Origin: Argentina anserina
Lineage: Eukaryota; Streptophyta; Magnoliopsida; Rosales; Rosaceae
DNA: 64,000 nucleotides
Direction: 5' to 3'
Assembly (NCBI RefSeq): GCF_933775445.1
Contig: NC_065877.1
Coordinates: 22,630,001-22,694,000, forward strand
Position numbers and translations under genes: made by a program. Each line of letters begins with the position of its first letter. Position 1 is the stretch's first letter. Below, in pieces: positions 45,771 to 59,149 of this stretch. Below the pieces are notes generated by a model that worked only from the letters and a program-made list of their open reading frames with translations, was not told where the DNA came from and did no database searches.

Positions 45771-48700
45771 ATGGGAATTAGAGGCCAATCAACATCAGAA
45801 AAGAGAGTGGCACTGGCAATCGACAAGGACAAAGGAAGTCAATATGCTATCAAATGGGTTATTGATCAATTTCTTACCCGGGGCCAAGCTCTTACATTGC
45901 TCCATGTTACACGCACACCAAATTCTGCTCCCAACCACAGTAAGTTTATTTTGGTTTCCTTAATTGTCATTTATATATATATGATTTGTAGCATTTCCAA
46001 AGAAAAAAATATTGGCATTGTATGATGATGATGATGACGATGATGATGTTGATCATGATGCTGTTCATGTTTATTTTTTTCAGCCTTGCCTGCAGCTGGC
46101 GGCACGGTTTTGATCTCTGACGTGACAAACGACTCTCATTCTGAAGAGTTATTTCTTCCATACCGTGGTTTCTGTTCGAAAAAGAATGTGAGTCATGCTT
46201 CTTCATTGTCATAGGCACATGCCATTCAAACTCCAGATTGTCACTTTGTGCTACAAAATTGGAAAGACCAAGTTCTTGTTCTTCATTTCTTCTCTTTATG
46301 ATTTGATTTTTGTGGCAGATCATATGCAATGAAGTCACAATTGAGGATACAGATGCACCAAAAGCATTGATCAAATATGTTGTGGCAAATTCAATTGAGA
46401 TTTTGGTACTTGGTTCACCATCAAGATCCGGTCTTTTCAAGTAAACTTTTACTTTATGTTATCGATCTTTCTGTTTGTATGCCCAGTAACTATGTATACC
46501 ATTCATCAGCATAAGGAAAATTACTACGGTCACAATGTAAAAGCTAGATCAACACTAAACATAATAATAAGATGGCCAGCATATTAATCTTCCAATCAGT
46601 GTAATAGATTTGAGCATAATTCTTCCAATATTCCGATCTATTTATGACACAACAACATGCATTCTAAACTATTCAAAGTTTCATTCCACAGAAGATTCAG
46701 AACCACAGATGTTCCAAGCACTGTGTTGAAAGGGGCACCGGATTTTTGCAGTGTGTATGTTGTTGGCAAAGGAAAGCTCTCACATGTCCGAACAGCTACC
46801 TGTACACCCCGACTAAAAGCTCCCCCAAGTAATCAAATACAGCAACAACCTGGCAAAGTTTCTGGATTAAATGATAAGCAAATGATGAGCCACCGCCAAA
46901 CTAGAGGTTTGTCTCTATCACCAGGCATATATATTGATTTACTACCTCTCTCAGGACTTTATTTTTTCATTACCTGCTCACTCAAGTTTCTCTAAATTAT
47001 ACAGAATCAGAGAGGATGCGTTATCACCACCCTAGCAAGCTCGATGATTTTGAAATTAAGTGAGTTATATATAACGCATTCAGACATATAGATATGAACG
47101 CAGGCTGTGATTTAGGAAATCATACAGTTCAATATGCCTATGTACCATCTTGGAGTAATATCCTTATAAAAATGTAGGTCACCATTTACAAGAGGAAAAG
47201 CAGCAATGAACAAATCATATCAGCTCTCACCAGAAACTGATATTTCCTACGTCTGTAGTGACAAGCCAAACATGGATAACATGTTTCCTTCTTTATATGA
47301 TGGTTTGGAATCAGAAATTCCCCCTAGATATTCAAACACCTCAGAGTGGGACAACAGAAGCTCCACATCGACATCTTACTCAGCACAAAATGAATCTACC
47401 TCAGCCCCAACTGAAATCAGACAGTTCAGTCATTCACAGAATGTGGTAAGACAGTTACAAAGCATATTAAAGTATTTAGAATATCAGAAAGTCTTCGAGT
47501 CCTGGACCAGTTAAGATGTTCCATATACAATAAATTTGTGTCATGATATCTCAAATGAGTACTAATGTTGCGTGGTTTTCCATGCTATGGTGAATAGACG
47601 AACATTTATTTAAACTTGCTTTTCTATGAAATAATAGGATGAAAAAATGGAAGCTCAAATGAGGATGCTCAGGCTAGAGCTCAAACAAACAATGGACATG
47701 TACAATACAGCCTGCAAGGAGGTTCACACAGCAAAACAGAAGGTAATGATATAAATCTAATTTAAGCATTGAACTACTTCAAGTTTTGATATCTCTCAAG
47801 ATCTCAGTTTTGGAAAAAAACTGAACTATGAATTATTTGAAGATGAAATATTTGACACATAATCAAACACTAGTTAAATGGTTGGTTCTCACCATAAGTT
47901 TGTACCATATGCACAACCCAAACGTCTAAAATAGGCTTGAGAATCATATCATATAGTTGGCTGTCCTGTAATATATTAATTGCATACTTCACAGTTCACA
48001 AACACACAAAAGGGACATCTTTTATATATATGCTTCGTTGTAAGGTTCTGTCAAGCAGATGAAAGCTCTTATGAAAAAACTACTTAAGTATACCTTATCA
48101 TTGTATATAAATGCCAGGACATGGAACTCAACCGATGGAAATTGGAAGAGAAAAAGAGATTAGAAGAGGCACAAGTAGCTGAGGAAGTTGCGTTGGCACT
48201 AGTACAGAGAGAAAAAGCGAAAAGTAAGGCAGCCATTGAAGCAGCAGAAGCAGCTCAAAGAATTGCTGAATTGGAATCACAAAAAAGGAGAAATGCAGAA
48301 TTGAAAGCCGTTAAAGAAGCTGAAGAGAGAAAGAAGGTATCAGAAGGTAGGGTCTATGATATCAGCTATAGAAGATACACACTTCAGGAAATTGAATTAG
48401 CAACAGAAAATTTTTCAAAATCTTGCAAGATTGGGGAAGGAGGTTATGGTCCAGTTTACAAGGGGGAACTGGACCACACACCAGTAGCGATAAAAATTCT
48501 ACGACCAGATGCAGCTCAAGGAGAGACACAGTTCCAGCAAGAGGTTTGTTCTTTGAAAATTATAAATTTCAACTACTATCTTCGTAATCAGCACTGTCTT
48601 CAGATATTCAGCATATAACTAAAATAATTAGTGAAAAGAACTACCACTAACGAGCTTCTACTTGAGTATTATTTTGAATCTCCATTCACACACTGTAATT

Positions 48701-50138
48701 ATAGTGTGGAACTGTGGATACTATTGTTAGAAAATAAGGCACCTGGTTCTAGTTTTTTTTTTTTTTTGGTGACAGTGAAGAGAAAATTATTGAACTGTTT
48801 ATGGAATTAAAGATAAAAGGAGAAGATGTTCACTCGTCTAAGTTGATACATCACACAATGACATCAATCCAGTTGTAGTGATTCATAGTTCACTTAAAAA
48901 CAATACCAATCATGTCACTCACTCCTGTCAAAATACCTCAATACAAATGTAAGGGTCACTGATATTTCATAGTTTTAATATTTATATAGGTCAATCTCTC
49001 TATCACTTAATTATGCAGTATTTTAGATCTAAATGATCTTTACATATATCTGATACCACCTTTATGCAGGTTAAAGTACTGAGCTGCATGCGACATCCGA
49101 ACATGGTTCTCCTTCTTGGAGCTTGTCCAGAGTATGGTTGCCTGGTTTATGAGTACATGGCTAATGGGAGCTTAGAAGATCGTCTCTTCCAGCGTGGTAA
49201 CACCCCTGTTATTCCTTGGCAATTAAGGTTCAGAATAGCTGCTGAAATTTGCACTGGGCTATTGTTTCTTCATCAAACCAAGCCAGAGCCCCTAGTACAC
49301 CGTGACCTCAAACCCGCTAACATTTTGCTAGACCATAACTATGTGAGCAAGATTAGTGATGTCGGTTTGGCCAGACTTGTCCCTCCAGCAGTAATTGATT
49401 CGGTTACTCAGTATCGCATGACATCAGCAGCCGGAACATTCTGTTATATTGATCCAGAGTATCAGCAAACTGGTATGCTGGGAATAAAATCAGATGTCTA
49501 CTCACTCGGGGTTTTGCTTATACAACTAATCACTGCCAAGTCACCAATGGGTTTGACATATCATGTTGAGAAAGCTATTGAGGAAGGTACTTTCACTGAA
49601 ATTCTTGACCCTGCTGTTCCTGACTGGCCAGTTGGGGAAGCCTTAGAGTTTGCCAAGCTAGCATTACAGTGTGCTAAAATGAGAAGGAAAGATAGACCAG
49701 ATCTCGGGAAGGTTGTTTTACCTGAGCTTATCAGATTGAGAGAATTCGCCGAAGATAGCAGAACTTCTGTCAAGCCTGATGGTGGTGAAGAACATTTATC
49801 AAGACATGATCCCAGTTCCAGAAAACAAGTAAGTTACATATGGCATAAATCTATCACTGCAAATCTGCAATAGATAAATTATCTTAGGAACTTTAAACAT
49901 AAATGCATACCATAAGATCATGTAGGCTTCTGTAATTTCATAATAACCTATAGTTCATATAACTCTTGATGCGATCTTCACACAATTCTTGTTCTAAATC
50001 TATCACTGAAATGCTTGACCCAATCTGTTGTTTTGGTCCTTTTTTTAGGACGTGCTCAGTGATCTCAATCTACCGTATTCTGAAAATGATAGCTCAAGGA
50101 GCCGTTCCAGCACATCATCTTATACAGAAGGAAGATGA
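45771..50138 (+). CDS. USP-domain receptor-like cytoplasmic kinase (RLCK-IX type, without U-box)
   Basis: Ten exons (45771-45939, 46084-46187, 46319-46440, 46692-46906, 47005-47059, 47178-47445, 47638-47742, 48118-48543, 49070-49828, 50049-50138) join in phase to 770 residues. An N-terminal universal-stress domain (VALAIDKDKGSQYAIKWVIDQF, ALTLLHV, EILVLGSPSRSGLFKRF, CSVYVVGKGK) leads to a Ser-rich linker, then a coiled coil (LRLELKQTMDMYNTACKEV, KLEEKKRLEEAQVAEEVALA). The Ser/Thr kinase follows: GEGGYGPVYKG, VAIKILRP, HRDLKPANILLD, DVGLARLVPP (DVG for DFG, usual here) and GTFCYIDPEYQQTG. The end is a Ser/Arg-rich tail, so the U-box of related PUB proteins is absent. Substrates cannot be told from sequence. 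Intact. Confidence 0.92.
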
Positions 50139-51322
50139 TTCTCAGACTCGTAACCGGTACCTTTCATTACTTGAAACACCTCAGCCTTTAAGAACGGAAA
50201 CGTGGAGCTCCAATTCTAATTAACACGACAAGTCAGCTGAATAAGCAGTGTGGATGATTCAGGAGTCGACTGAGTGTAGTTGCTATTAGTAGTTTAGTAC
50301 TTAATATAATTTTCATTGTAAGTAGTTATAAAAGCTTAGAAAAGAGGAAAACTTGTTTAGAATAGAAATCAAACTAGATTGTACTTTATTGATCAGCAAG
50401 AAACCCCAATATGGAGGTTTCAATCTTCCATCCTTAGTATATATATAGCAGTTCAAACCAACCATGCTCGTTGACAGTAATGTAACTAATAACATATCCG
50501 GCATAAATGGGTAATGTGGCTAAAATTCGCAAGGACCCTAACTGTCTCGTACTCTCAATACATGCACACATTAGTAAAGAACTCAAACCACAAAGCAAAA
50601 CGTTAGAGTACTATACTGCAATTCACATAAAGCAGTGAGGCATTATTGCATTAACCATGGCTACAAAGTTAGCTCCCCAGATTAGACGATGTGGAATCGG
50701 ACTCCATGAGGTCCTGTAGCTATAGGTTCAGATCATGTAATTCCTGTTTTAGAACACCATGTCGATCGTATCAAAATGTATTAGTTCATTATAAACACAG
50801 GTCACTTCAACCCATATCCTGAATGTAGTAAATCCCAAAATAGAAATATTGTTTCATTAATATTTCCATGATGCCATTATGTGTTGCACTAAAATTCCAT
50901 CTGTTTTTAGTTTCTGTACAACTTACAACTGCTCGACTAACGATGTAAATTTCTCAACAGATCTATAATCAAATATAAACAGATGTTAATTGGCAACACC
51001 TCTGTATTAACTTAAGTAACCAACTCTGTTCTCCTCTCATACAGAAGTAATGGCCTTCTTTTGTTAACAAATTTCTCCTTACTCTGATCTGCTCCTCTTA
51101 ATCGAAGTAACCAATTATTTTCTTTTGTTAACAGAATCTCCTTGGTCAAAATCTGGATCCATCATCTGGCCAGGCTTCGACTAACATATACAAAAGGGTG
51201 ATTTCATAATTGGTTTTGAGGGTGAGATCATTGTGGGTTTAATCTGGTTTGAAATCTGCATGCATTTTGCAGATTTCTTGATTACCAGTAGTTGATTCCA
51301 GTAATCAGATACCGATAAATTA
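50139..51322. other. Intergenic between the two USP-kinase copies
   Basis: Presumed 3' UTR of the first copy and promoter of the second. AT-rich, no recognised element or RNA gene. Confidence 0.4.
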
Positions 51323-54300
51323 ATGGGACTAAGAAAGCTAGCATCAGAAAAGAGAGGAGATGCGGTAGCAGTGGCAGTAAACAAGAGCAAAGGAAATCAA
51401 TATGCTTTCCAATGGGTTGTCAATCATCTCGTTAAGCCAGGCCAAACTCTCACATTGCTTCATGTTAAGCAACCTGCAGCAGGACCTGGAGCTCCCAACC
51501 AATGTACATCTGCCTTCTCGATGCATATTTCTAACTCTTTTGTATCCTTTGACGATCATGATCTCATGATTTCATTTCCAATGTTTCTCAGCAGGGCGCC
51601 TGGTTCCGAGCTCTGATGTGACTGAGGAGGTTGCAAAAATGTACAAATACCAACCTGATGCTCAAGCCAAAGAGTGGCTTCTTTCAATGCGTGGCATTTG
51701 CATAAGAAAGAAAGTGAGTCATGCTTCCTATAAATATGTACATCACATTGTTTCTCCTCAAAATTCCTTCTCCTTATAAGCTGATGTTTGTACCAGATAA
51801 TCTGCAATGAAGTCATACTAGAAGATTATGATATAGCAAAGGCACTTATCAACTCTGTCGCTGCAAATTCAACCGAGGTGTTGGTACTTGGTGTAACAAC
51901 TAAAAGTGGCATTTTCCGGTGATTAATTGATTTTTCCACTTTCCAAGGCATAAATCCTAATTAGCAGTAGAACAATTACATATACATGCATCAGTTCTGA
52001 TCACACCATCAATGTGAATTCTCAACAGATTCAGAACTAGAGACGTACCGAGCAATGTGTTAAAGGGGGCACCGGAATTCTGCACTGTATATGTTATTGG
52101 CAGAGAAAAGATATCGTCTGTGCGATCTGCAACTGGTGCTCTACCCCAAAAACCAGAAGGGCTTCCATATCCATTTGAAGAAAATGAGCAGCATCACCTT
52201 AGAGGTTTGTCTTGATTTCAGCATCGTCCTTGTCATTACTAACTCTAGTTTCTATCATGAATGAACCATCAGGGTCGCTTACCAAATGACACTGATAAAA
52301 TCGAGTAAGTTTCAATTGATTTCACTCTAGGTTTCTATAAGTCAAGCTATTTATGAGTAACACTATAATTATGAGGTGGAAATTCACAATTAACAACACA
52401 AAATCATACAGGTCAACCACTATATTGGCGATGAGCAGTAAGAAGCAAAGCTTGGGTCGGACCCTTGCCTTTTCTGATAGTATGACGACAGCAATGGCCA
52501 GCCCTAGCCATTCAACTAGCTCAGAGTTGGACAGGAGCTCTATATCAACATCTTGCTCCGGAACGACATCTTACACTGGAACCGAGTATATTGACATGAC
52601 CCATCAACAGAATGAATTTTCATTTAGTTCAATGGAAAGTGGAAGGTCATCATTGTCACAGAACATTGTAAGACACTTTCTGTGCATATGACTTGTATGA
52701 AAATTGTAACAGGCACAAACCTACAAGCTTAGAGGCATAGCCGTCAAACTCTTAACATGTCATAATAAGTTCATGGTTACCAGAAGTTTGCACAGTCAAG
52801 AACCAGTTTAGATTCCCATCTAGTTACTTTACTATTGCAGAGTAAATATAGAGACATGCATTTTAAATTAAGGTGGCACATACATAAAGACACAGTTGAG
52901 AGTACTAACCACTTGATTTTTCTGCGTGAAAACAATAGGAAGGAATGGAGGCTGAGCTGAGGAGGCTTCAGTTAGAGCTCAAGCACACAATGGACATGTA
53001 CAGTTTGCCCTGCAAAGAGGCAATTTCAGAGAAAAATAAGGTATTCAATGCAGCAGCTTATTCAGGCAAAAGATTTGCTTTGGTATACTGGATAAAAAAT
53101 ATTAAAAACTTTGGTACATATATGTCTTCACATGACATCTTAAACTTACTTGATAGGAGCATGTAAATCCACACAGACAATTTGGTTTTACCTAGATACA
53201 GATAAAATGAAAAATATGTATGGAAAAGCATTAAGGCAGCATGCACGGTTCATTTTAAAAGAATAGCTAGGATCTTGGGTTTCAACCACAAACTGAAGCA
53301 TAAAATGTATTAATGTATGGATCCCAGGCAAAGGAACTTAAGCGGTGGAAATTGGAAGAAGAACATAAATTAGAAGAGGCCCTATTAGCTGAGGAAATGG
53401 CTCTCAAACTAGCGGAGAAAGAGAGAGCAAAATGTAGGGAAGCTATTAAGGAAGCAGAAGCAGCTCAAAGGGTTGCCAAATAGGAAGCAAAAAAGGCGAG
53501 GATTGCAGAAATGCAAGCTCTGAAGCAAGCAGAAGAGGCGAGGAACGTATCAGAAGCAATGAGATATAATTTAAGGTACAGGAAATATACAATTGAGGAG
53601 CTTGAAACAGCAACAAATAAGTTTTCACAAGCTCACAAAATTGGGGAAGGAGGCTATGGGCCAGTATTTGTAGGCGAAATTGACCATACCCGAGTGGCAA
53701 TCAAAGTACTCCGTCCTGATGCAGCTCAAGGAAAGGTTGCAATTCCAGAAAGAGGTTTGTGATTTTGTATATAATCACTCTGCATCGCTATATCTTTAGC
53801 ATGCAACAATTTTATTGAATATTTAGCACAGAGACCACAACTAAGTAAAATTATATGCTGAAATCTGATCTTGACCCATTAATGATCAGAAGGTTGAACT
53901 ATAAACGAAAATTTCTTGTGATAATTAAGACTGTAAGCATTAGAAAATTATTTTTTAGGAGAGAATATGCAAAAAAAATCTGTTTATGTTGGTAATGTAT
54001 CACACCAAGAATTATAAGTGATTCTCCTTCAAGTGGTTTACTAGAGCCCTAAAGATAACATCTTAACCCTGATGCACTTCTAGATATGAGACAATTATAG
54101 TGATCAGATATATCATTGAAGGTACATAAATTTAAGGGGTCTTTATATTTTTTATGCAGGTTGATATATTAAGCTGCATACGACATCCAAATATGGTTCT
54201 CCTTCTTGGAGCCTGCCCTGAGTATGGTTGCCTCGTCTACTGAGTACATGGCTAATGGTAGCTTAGAGGACTGTCTCTTCCGACAATGTAACAGACAAGT

Positions 54301-55215
54301 TATTCCTTGGCAGCGACGATTCAAAATTGCTGCTGAAATCTGCACGGGGCTTTTGTTTCTTCATCAAAATAAGCCAGAACCCTTAGTACACCGTGATCTC
54401 AAACCTGGAAACATTTTCCTAGACCATAACTATGTCAGCAAGATTAGTGATGTAGGTTTGGCCAGACTTGTCCCTCCATCAGTAGCTGATTCGGTTACTC
54501 AGTATCGCATTACATCAGCAGCCGGAACATTCTGTTATATTGATCCTGAGTACCAGCAAACAGGCATGCTTGTAACAAAATCTGATGTCTACTCACTTGG
54601 TATCATGCTTTTACAACTAATTACAGCCAAGCCACCAATGGGATTGACTCATCACATTACGAAAGCTATTGAGACAGGGAACTTCGCACAGATTCTTGAC
54701 CCTGCTGTTCCTGACTGGCCTGTAGAAGAAGCCTTAAAGTTTGCCACACTAGGTTTACAGTGTGCAGAAATGAGGCGAAAAGACAGACCTGATCTTGGCA
54801 AGGTCGTGCTACCTGAGCTCAATAGATTGTGTGCACTTGCCGAAGATGGAATGAAATGTGTCATGCATAGTAATAGTGGTGATGGAAGAGCAATCTTACC
54901 AAAACAAGTACAACGCCCTGGATTGATAATACAGGTGAGTACGGCAACCTAAATCTTGCAATGACGTAATGATCTAAAAGAGTGATTTTCTCTAGGACGA
55001 TCAGATATAAATACGATCGATTTGTATAATTTTGCACACATGTTTAGATCAACCTAAACCTAATACTTACGATATTGTTTTTCATTTGTCTTTCTTTGTT
55101 AAATGTTTAAAGTTTGTCTTTTTGATCTCATGTTTAGGAAGTATTGAATAACGTACATCTATCACAGTCAAGCCGGTCAAGCAGAACATCACATACAGAC
55201 GGAACTCATTCATAA
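51323..55215 (+). pseudogene. Tandem copy of the USP-kinase gene, with a nonsense codon and two frameshifts
   Basis: Same exon layout as the upstream gene: 51323-51503, 51595-51713, 51797-51918, 52029-52204, a short exon near 52275-52302, 52412-52667, 52939-53040, 53328-53754, 54160-54934, 55138-55215. The USP part (VAVAVNKSKGNQYAFQWVVNHL, STEVLVLGVTTKSGIFR) and kinase motifs (GEGGYGPVFVGE, VAIKVLRP, HRDLKPGNIFLD, DVGLARLVPP) are well kept. Three lesions are seen against the intact copy: TAG at 53481-53483 in the coiled coil (Leu TTG in the sister), one extra base near 53738 in the AAQGK.. segment, and one extra T at 54240-54241 just before EYMANGS. Because domains are otherwise well preserved, the loss looks recent. 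Confidence 0.85.
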
Positions 55216-58200
55216 TTTTAGGAACTTCCGTATGTTAAAAGTCAGATCCACTTTCAGTCTCTCTTGGAGCACCTCTTCTTGTACCTCGAAATAACAAGAA
55301 ATTGGAGTCTTAATCTGGATCAGCTCAGCAAGGCAGCTAACTACTTAGAGAGTGGTGGTTCAAGAATTAGTTAGTCAACTTCTTTATTTTTACACCGTAG
55401 GAAAAAAAAAATCCAGAAAACAAATCATTTTTACACTTCTTTATTCGTCGGATTAATATGACAGGAAGTGTACGTATAAAGATTGAATTTCACTTGTATA
55501 TAGCTATAAGGAATGAGACATAGTTAATGTAATTTCTCAAAAAAACTTTCAATAACAGTTTTTACGATTGATTGTCTTAGTCATTGCATTACGTTTGGTA
55601 CTTTATAATTGAGGAAACCTGCAGTCCTTTACAATCAAGAAAAGGAAAAATGGAACTTGATATAAGGTAACACAAGAAATAAAAAACTCCAGGGTTAGTT
55701 ACTAGGCAAGAATATATGGAAGACTTTGTTACTCGAGTAATGCTTTGTAATATATTAATTATGCCTTACTCGAGGGAAGTCATTACTTTGCAATAAGATC
55801 TATGAATATATATATATATATATATATATATTAGTCAAATAAGGAACTTCGCACTTTAATTTTAAAGCAGGGCTCCGCTCTGAAAGGAGACTATATATAT
55901 ATATATATAGACACGTCGAAATATATATATATCTATATTTTTTTTTTTTTGAGAAAAGAAAACAGCAAGGATTCATATACATAAATCATTAGATATTAGA
56001 ACTTAAAATTTCCAAGACAAAAAAAAAGGCTTCTAGCTATATCTTTTCTTAATAAGGGTTTACATAGTTTGTCAGTACAATCTTATGGAATACTTCTCTT
56101 GGTTTTAAATGTAAAGTCCTATTCTTAAAAAGCAAATAACTTTATTCATGTCTTAGTAGTATGATACTTGAGGTTGAAATGGGGACAAACTTCTCTATAT
56201 GACTTTAATGAAATGCCACTGACATTTTATTGAACTTTCTTCTAAGTAGATGGATGTGAGGAAGAAACAAAAGCATATATAGCTGTAAGTCATTACTGTA
56301 ATGTCATATAACAATAGCCAATTTCATCGGCCATATACTGGTTAGACAATCACAGACATGGACGCAAACAATGTAAGTTTTCAACTCAAATATATGCAAT
56401 AGAAGAAATCTGAGATGGAAAAAATACCTGCGGGGTTTCTTGAATGAACTGCTCAAATTCCATGAGACCTGTGTGTTGAAATTTGAAAAAAGAAGAGGTC
56501 TAAGAAACCAAGTGTCACAATTCACAGATGATTTTTCTTTCTTTTCTTTTGTAAGGGAAAAAAAAGAGGCAGCAGAAGAAGCATGGAAGCCTGTGCATTG
56601 GGGTTTGTAGAATTGAATTTGATAAGCCTGTACATTATGAAGATTATAGAATCAAATCAACCTTGTGCAGTTGTGCCTGACTGCCTGAGAACACAATGGT
56701 TCATGTGATAATCAATATAGAAACAATTATTACCATAACATTCCGATGCAGGGAAAGATGGGAAATTTCCACAAGAACAACCAAAGAAACTCAGAAAAAA
56801 TTTCCTCTTGCCTAGTGAAAGTGCAAGCTGAATTCTCATTTCTAGAACAAATCCAGCGATGTGATAAGGAGCACATGTTTCTCTTCCATGGTCAAAAATA
56901 ATTCACCCACCTTGCCCAAGCTTAATAATACAGTTTTGAAAAATCTGTATTTAATTATGACATCTAAATTCTGTACTTGCCTCAAGCTCTTCTATACGCA
57001 CTAAGGAGGGACCGATATGTCATAGAGTTAGGCTTCATTCCGTGGCACATTTTTCTGGAGTACCCCATATTCACAATATTCCTACTTTGCCGTATCTCAA
57101 TATTCCGTAGGGGTGAAAAACATTTTCCACCATGAACTCCATAAAAGATCCCTGTTTTCTTACATTCATCCTTTCTAAGATGCTTGATCAGGATAATGTC
57201 TCAAGGCTAGGCTTAATTTTCAGTAGCTAGCTGAAGTTCACAACTAATTTATCTGCCCACTTTTCTCATACAGTCATACGCATCAAGGAAAGAATAAGCA
57301 GAGAATGATGAGGTCAGAATCCATTAGTTCAAATATTTCAGCTATACCATATCCATTGATATGAGTATTCTGTATGAGTGTGTTCCATATCATTCCCTGA
57401 TATGACATCTCAGCAAAAACCTGTTCAATCAGGTCATGTTGACAGAATTTGATGCAACAGATTATTACCATGTAGTCATGTATATAGATCTGGTTTGCAG
57501 TCAGAAATTGACTTCAAATCATCACCAGTAGAGAATGCCTAGTCAAAGAGGCTACTTTTGTCAGAAAAGAACACGAACAAGAGCTGTGTAGTGTAGATGT
57601 CAACAGTTGATTACTTGATTTTATCCCATCACATAACATGGACTTGAAAGTAAGCCAGACTGCTCACATTGGTTGCAATCACAAGTGTGGTATCTCAGCT
57701 AATAATAATGTTGCTTACGTAATAGTCTAAATATGTAAAAAGTGGAACCATTCTCGCATACCAGAAGCATTTCAAAGCCTGAATGGCACAATCGAAGACG
57801 CAAAAAAATTCAACTATAACCAAACCAAACTGCTACATATAGCAGTGACAATGGTATTTGGCAACTTTACATAGTTGATCAATCGGAGTTGTTAACTCTA
57901 GAACATTAAGCATGAAAGCACTGAATCAGTAAAATCATCAAGAATTCTTGATACCACAGCATTGCAATTACTAGCTAAATTTCACATATATGCACCAATT
58001 TAGCCCACATGCATTTCGAAATTTTAAGATTACCTAATAAGGAAGAACCACAAAAACTAATAAAGAGGGCCATATCTCTTAGCCAAATGTTTTATTCTAA
58101 ATCCTCACTCCTTTTTCTTACGAACTAGAAACAACGTCCCCACAAACCAACCCCCTATAGCTCCAACTCAGTACCACGAGAAATCTCCTTTTCAACTCTT

Positions 58201-59149
58201 ATTGTGGACCTAGCCTAGGATGAGAAGACCATATCAACTCTTATGCTCATGATACAGAGAACTTACAATATCGGCTATGCATAAACCCTTTAATTAAAGG
58301 CCAAAGATTATGTTTCTTCATGTTTCAATCACTTCAGCAGATGACAATGACAAGAAAATAAGGAAGAGATGAGGATTATATATCATGCAAAAAATGGAGA
58401 ATGGATAAGATATCAAGTCTCATCCAAGTTTTCACCATTCTAGAAGTTTGTAATTCCTGATTCCAAGATAGTTCTTCATTCTTCAACGTTATGAACATAC
58501 TAGCACCCAATCAACCTTATGACTGAGAACACAATAGTTCAAGGAGGATCTAACATTGGAGTCATTAAGGTTTTAAGTTACAGTAATAGTACTACTAAAA
58601 CTAAATTTCAGAAGACAGAATCTAAATAGTCTTGGTGTTATACAAAGAATCAAAATAGGACAAACCTTTACTGACGTTTGGATTATGGAATGCGAACATA
58701 AATCATGATCTTGTCCGAACTCAATATGCACTTAGGCAGCCTCCAGTAGGCCAAGAGAAAATAGGTATTTCATATGAATCTTCTAGCTTGAGTATCACTA
58801 AAACAATAAAGCATGGCTTCTAGTTTGGGACATCCCCAAACTTTCATACTTAGAAGTGTAAAAGCTAGAGTCCCCTAATAAACCCAACACAGCCTAACTA
58901 AGTAGCGCCAATCAAAAAAATTTAACAACTTCTTCTCCTAACTCCCTAAGTTCAAGAAGTAGATTTGTTTAACAACCTATAGAAGAAACATCATCAGTGC
59001 ATCTATAACTAGTTACAGGACAAAAGGCATTATTAGATACCTAGGAATGAGATAACTCTCAGCAGAAACACTGAAGCGTTCACATGCTCCAGCTAGATTT
59101 TAACATGAACCGACAAGGCAACATTTCAGTAGTCTTACCCAACAAAACT
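55216..59149. other. Intergenic, no recognised gene
   Basis: AT-rich, with (AT)n runs at 55806-55831 and 55892-55909. On minus a short exon-like block at 56464-56421 (ATGGAATTTGAGCAG.., MEFEQFIQETPQ) is bounded by an ACACAG acceptor and a GTATTT donor. Another block (FFGCSCGNFPSF, 56800-56735) also looks spliced. I could not assemble these into a gene. No element ends seen. Confidence 0.45.

Noticed and set aside
49830..50223. Possible U-box at the end of the USP-kinase
   Set aside because: The last exon gives a short Ser/Arg-rich tail ending at 50138; no U-box motif is present downstream.
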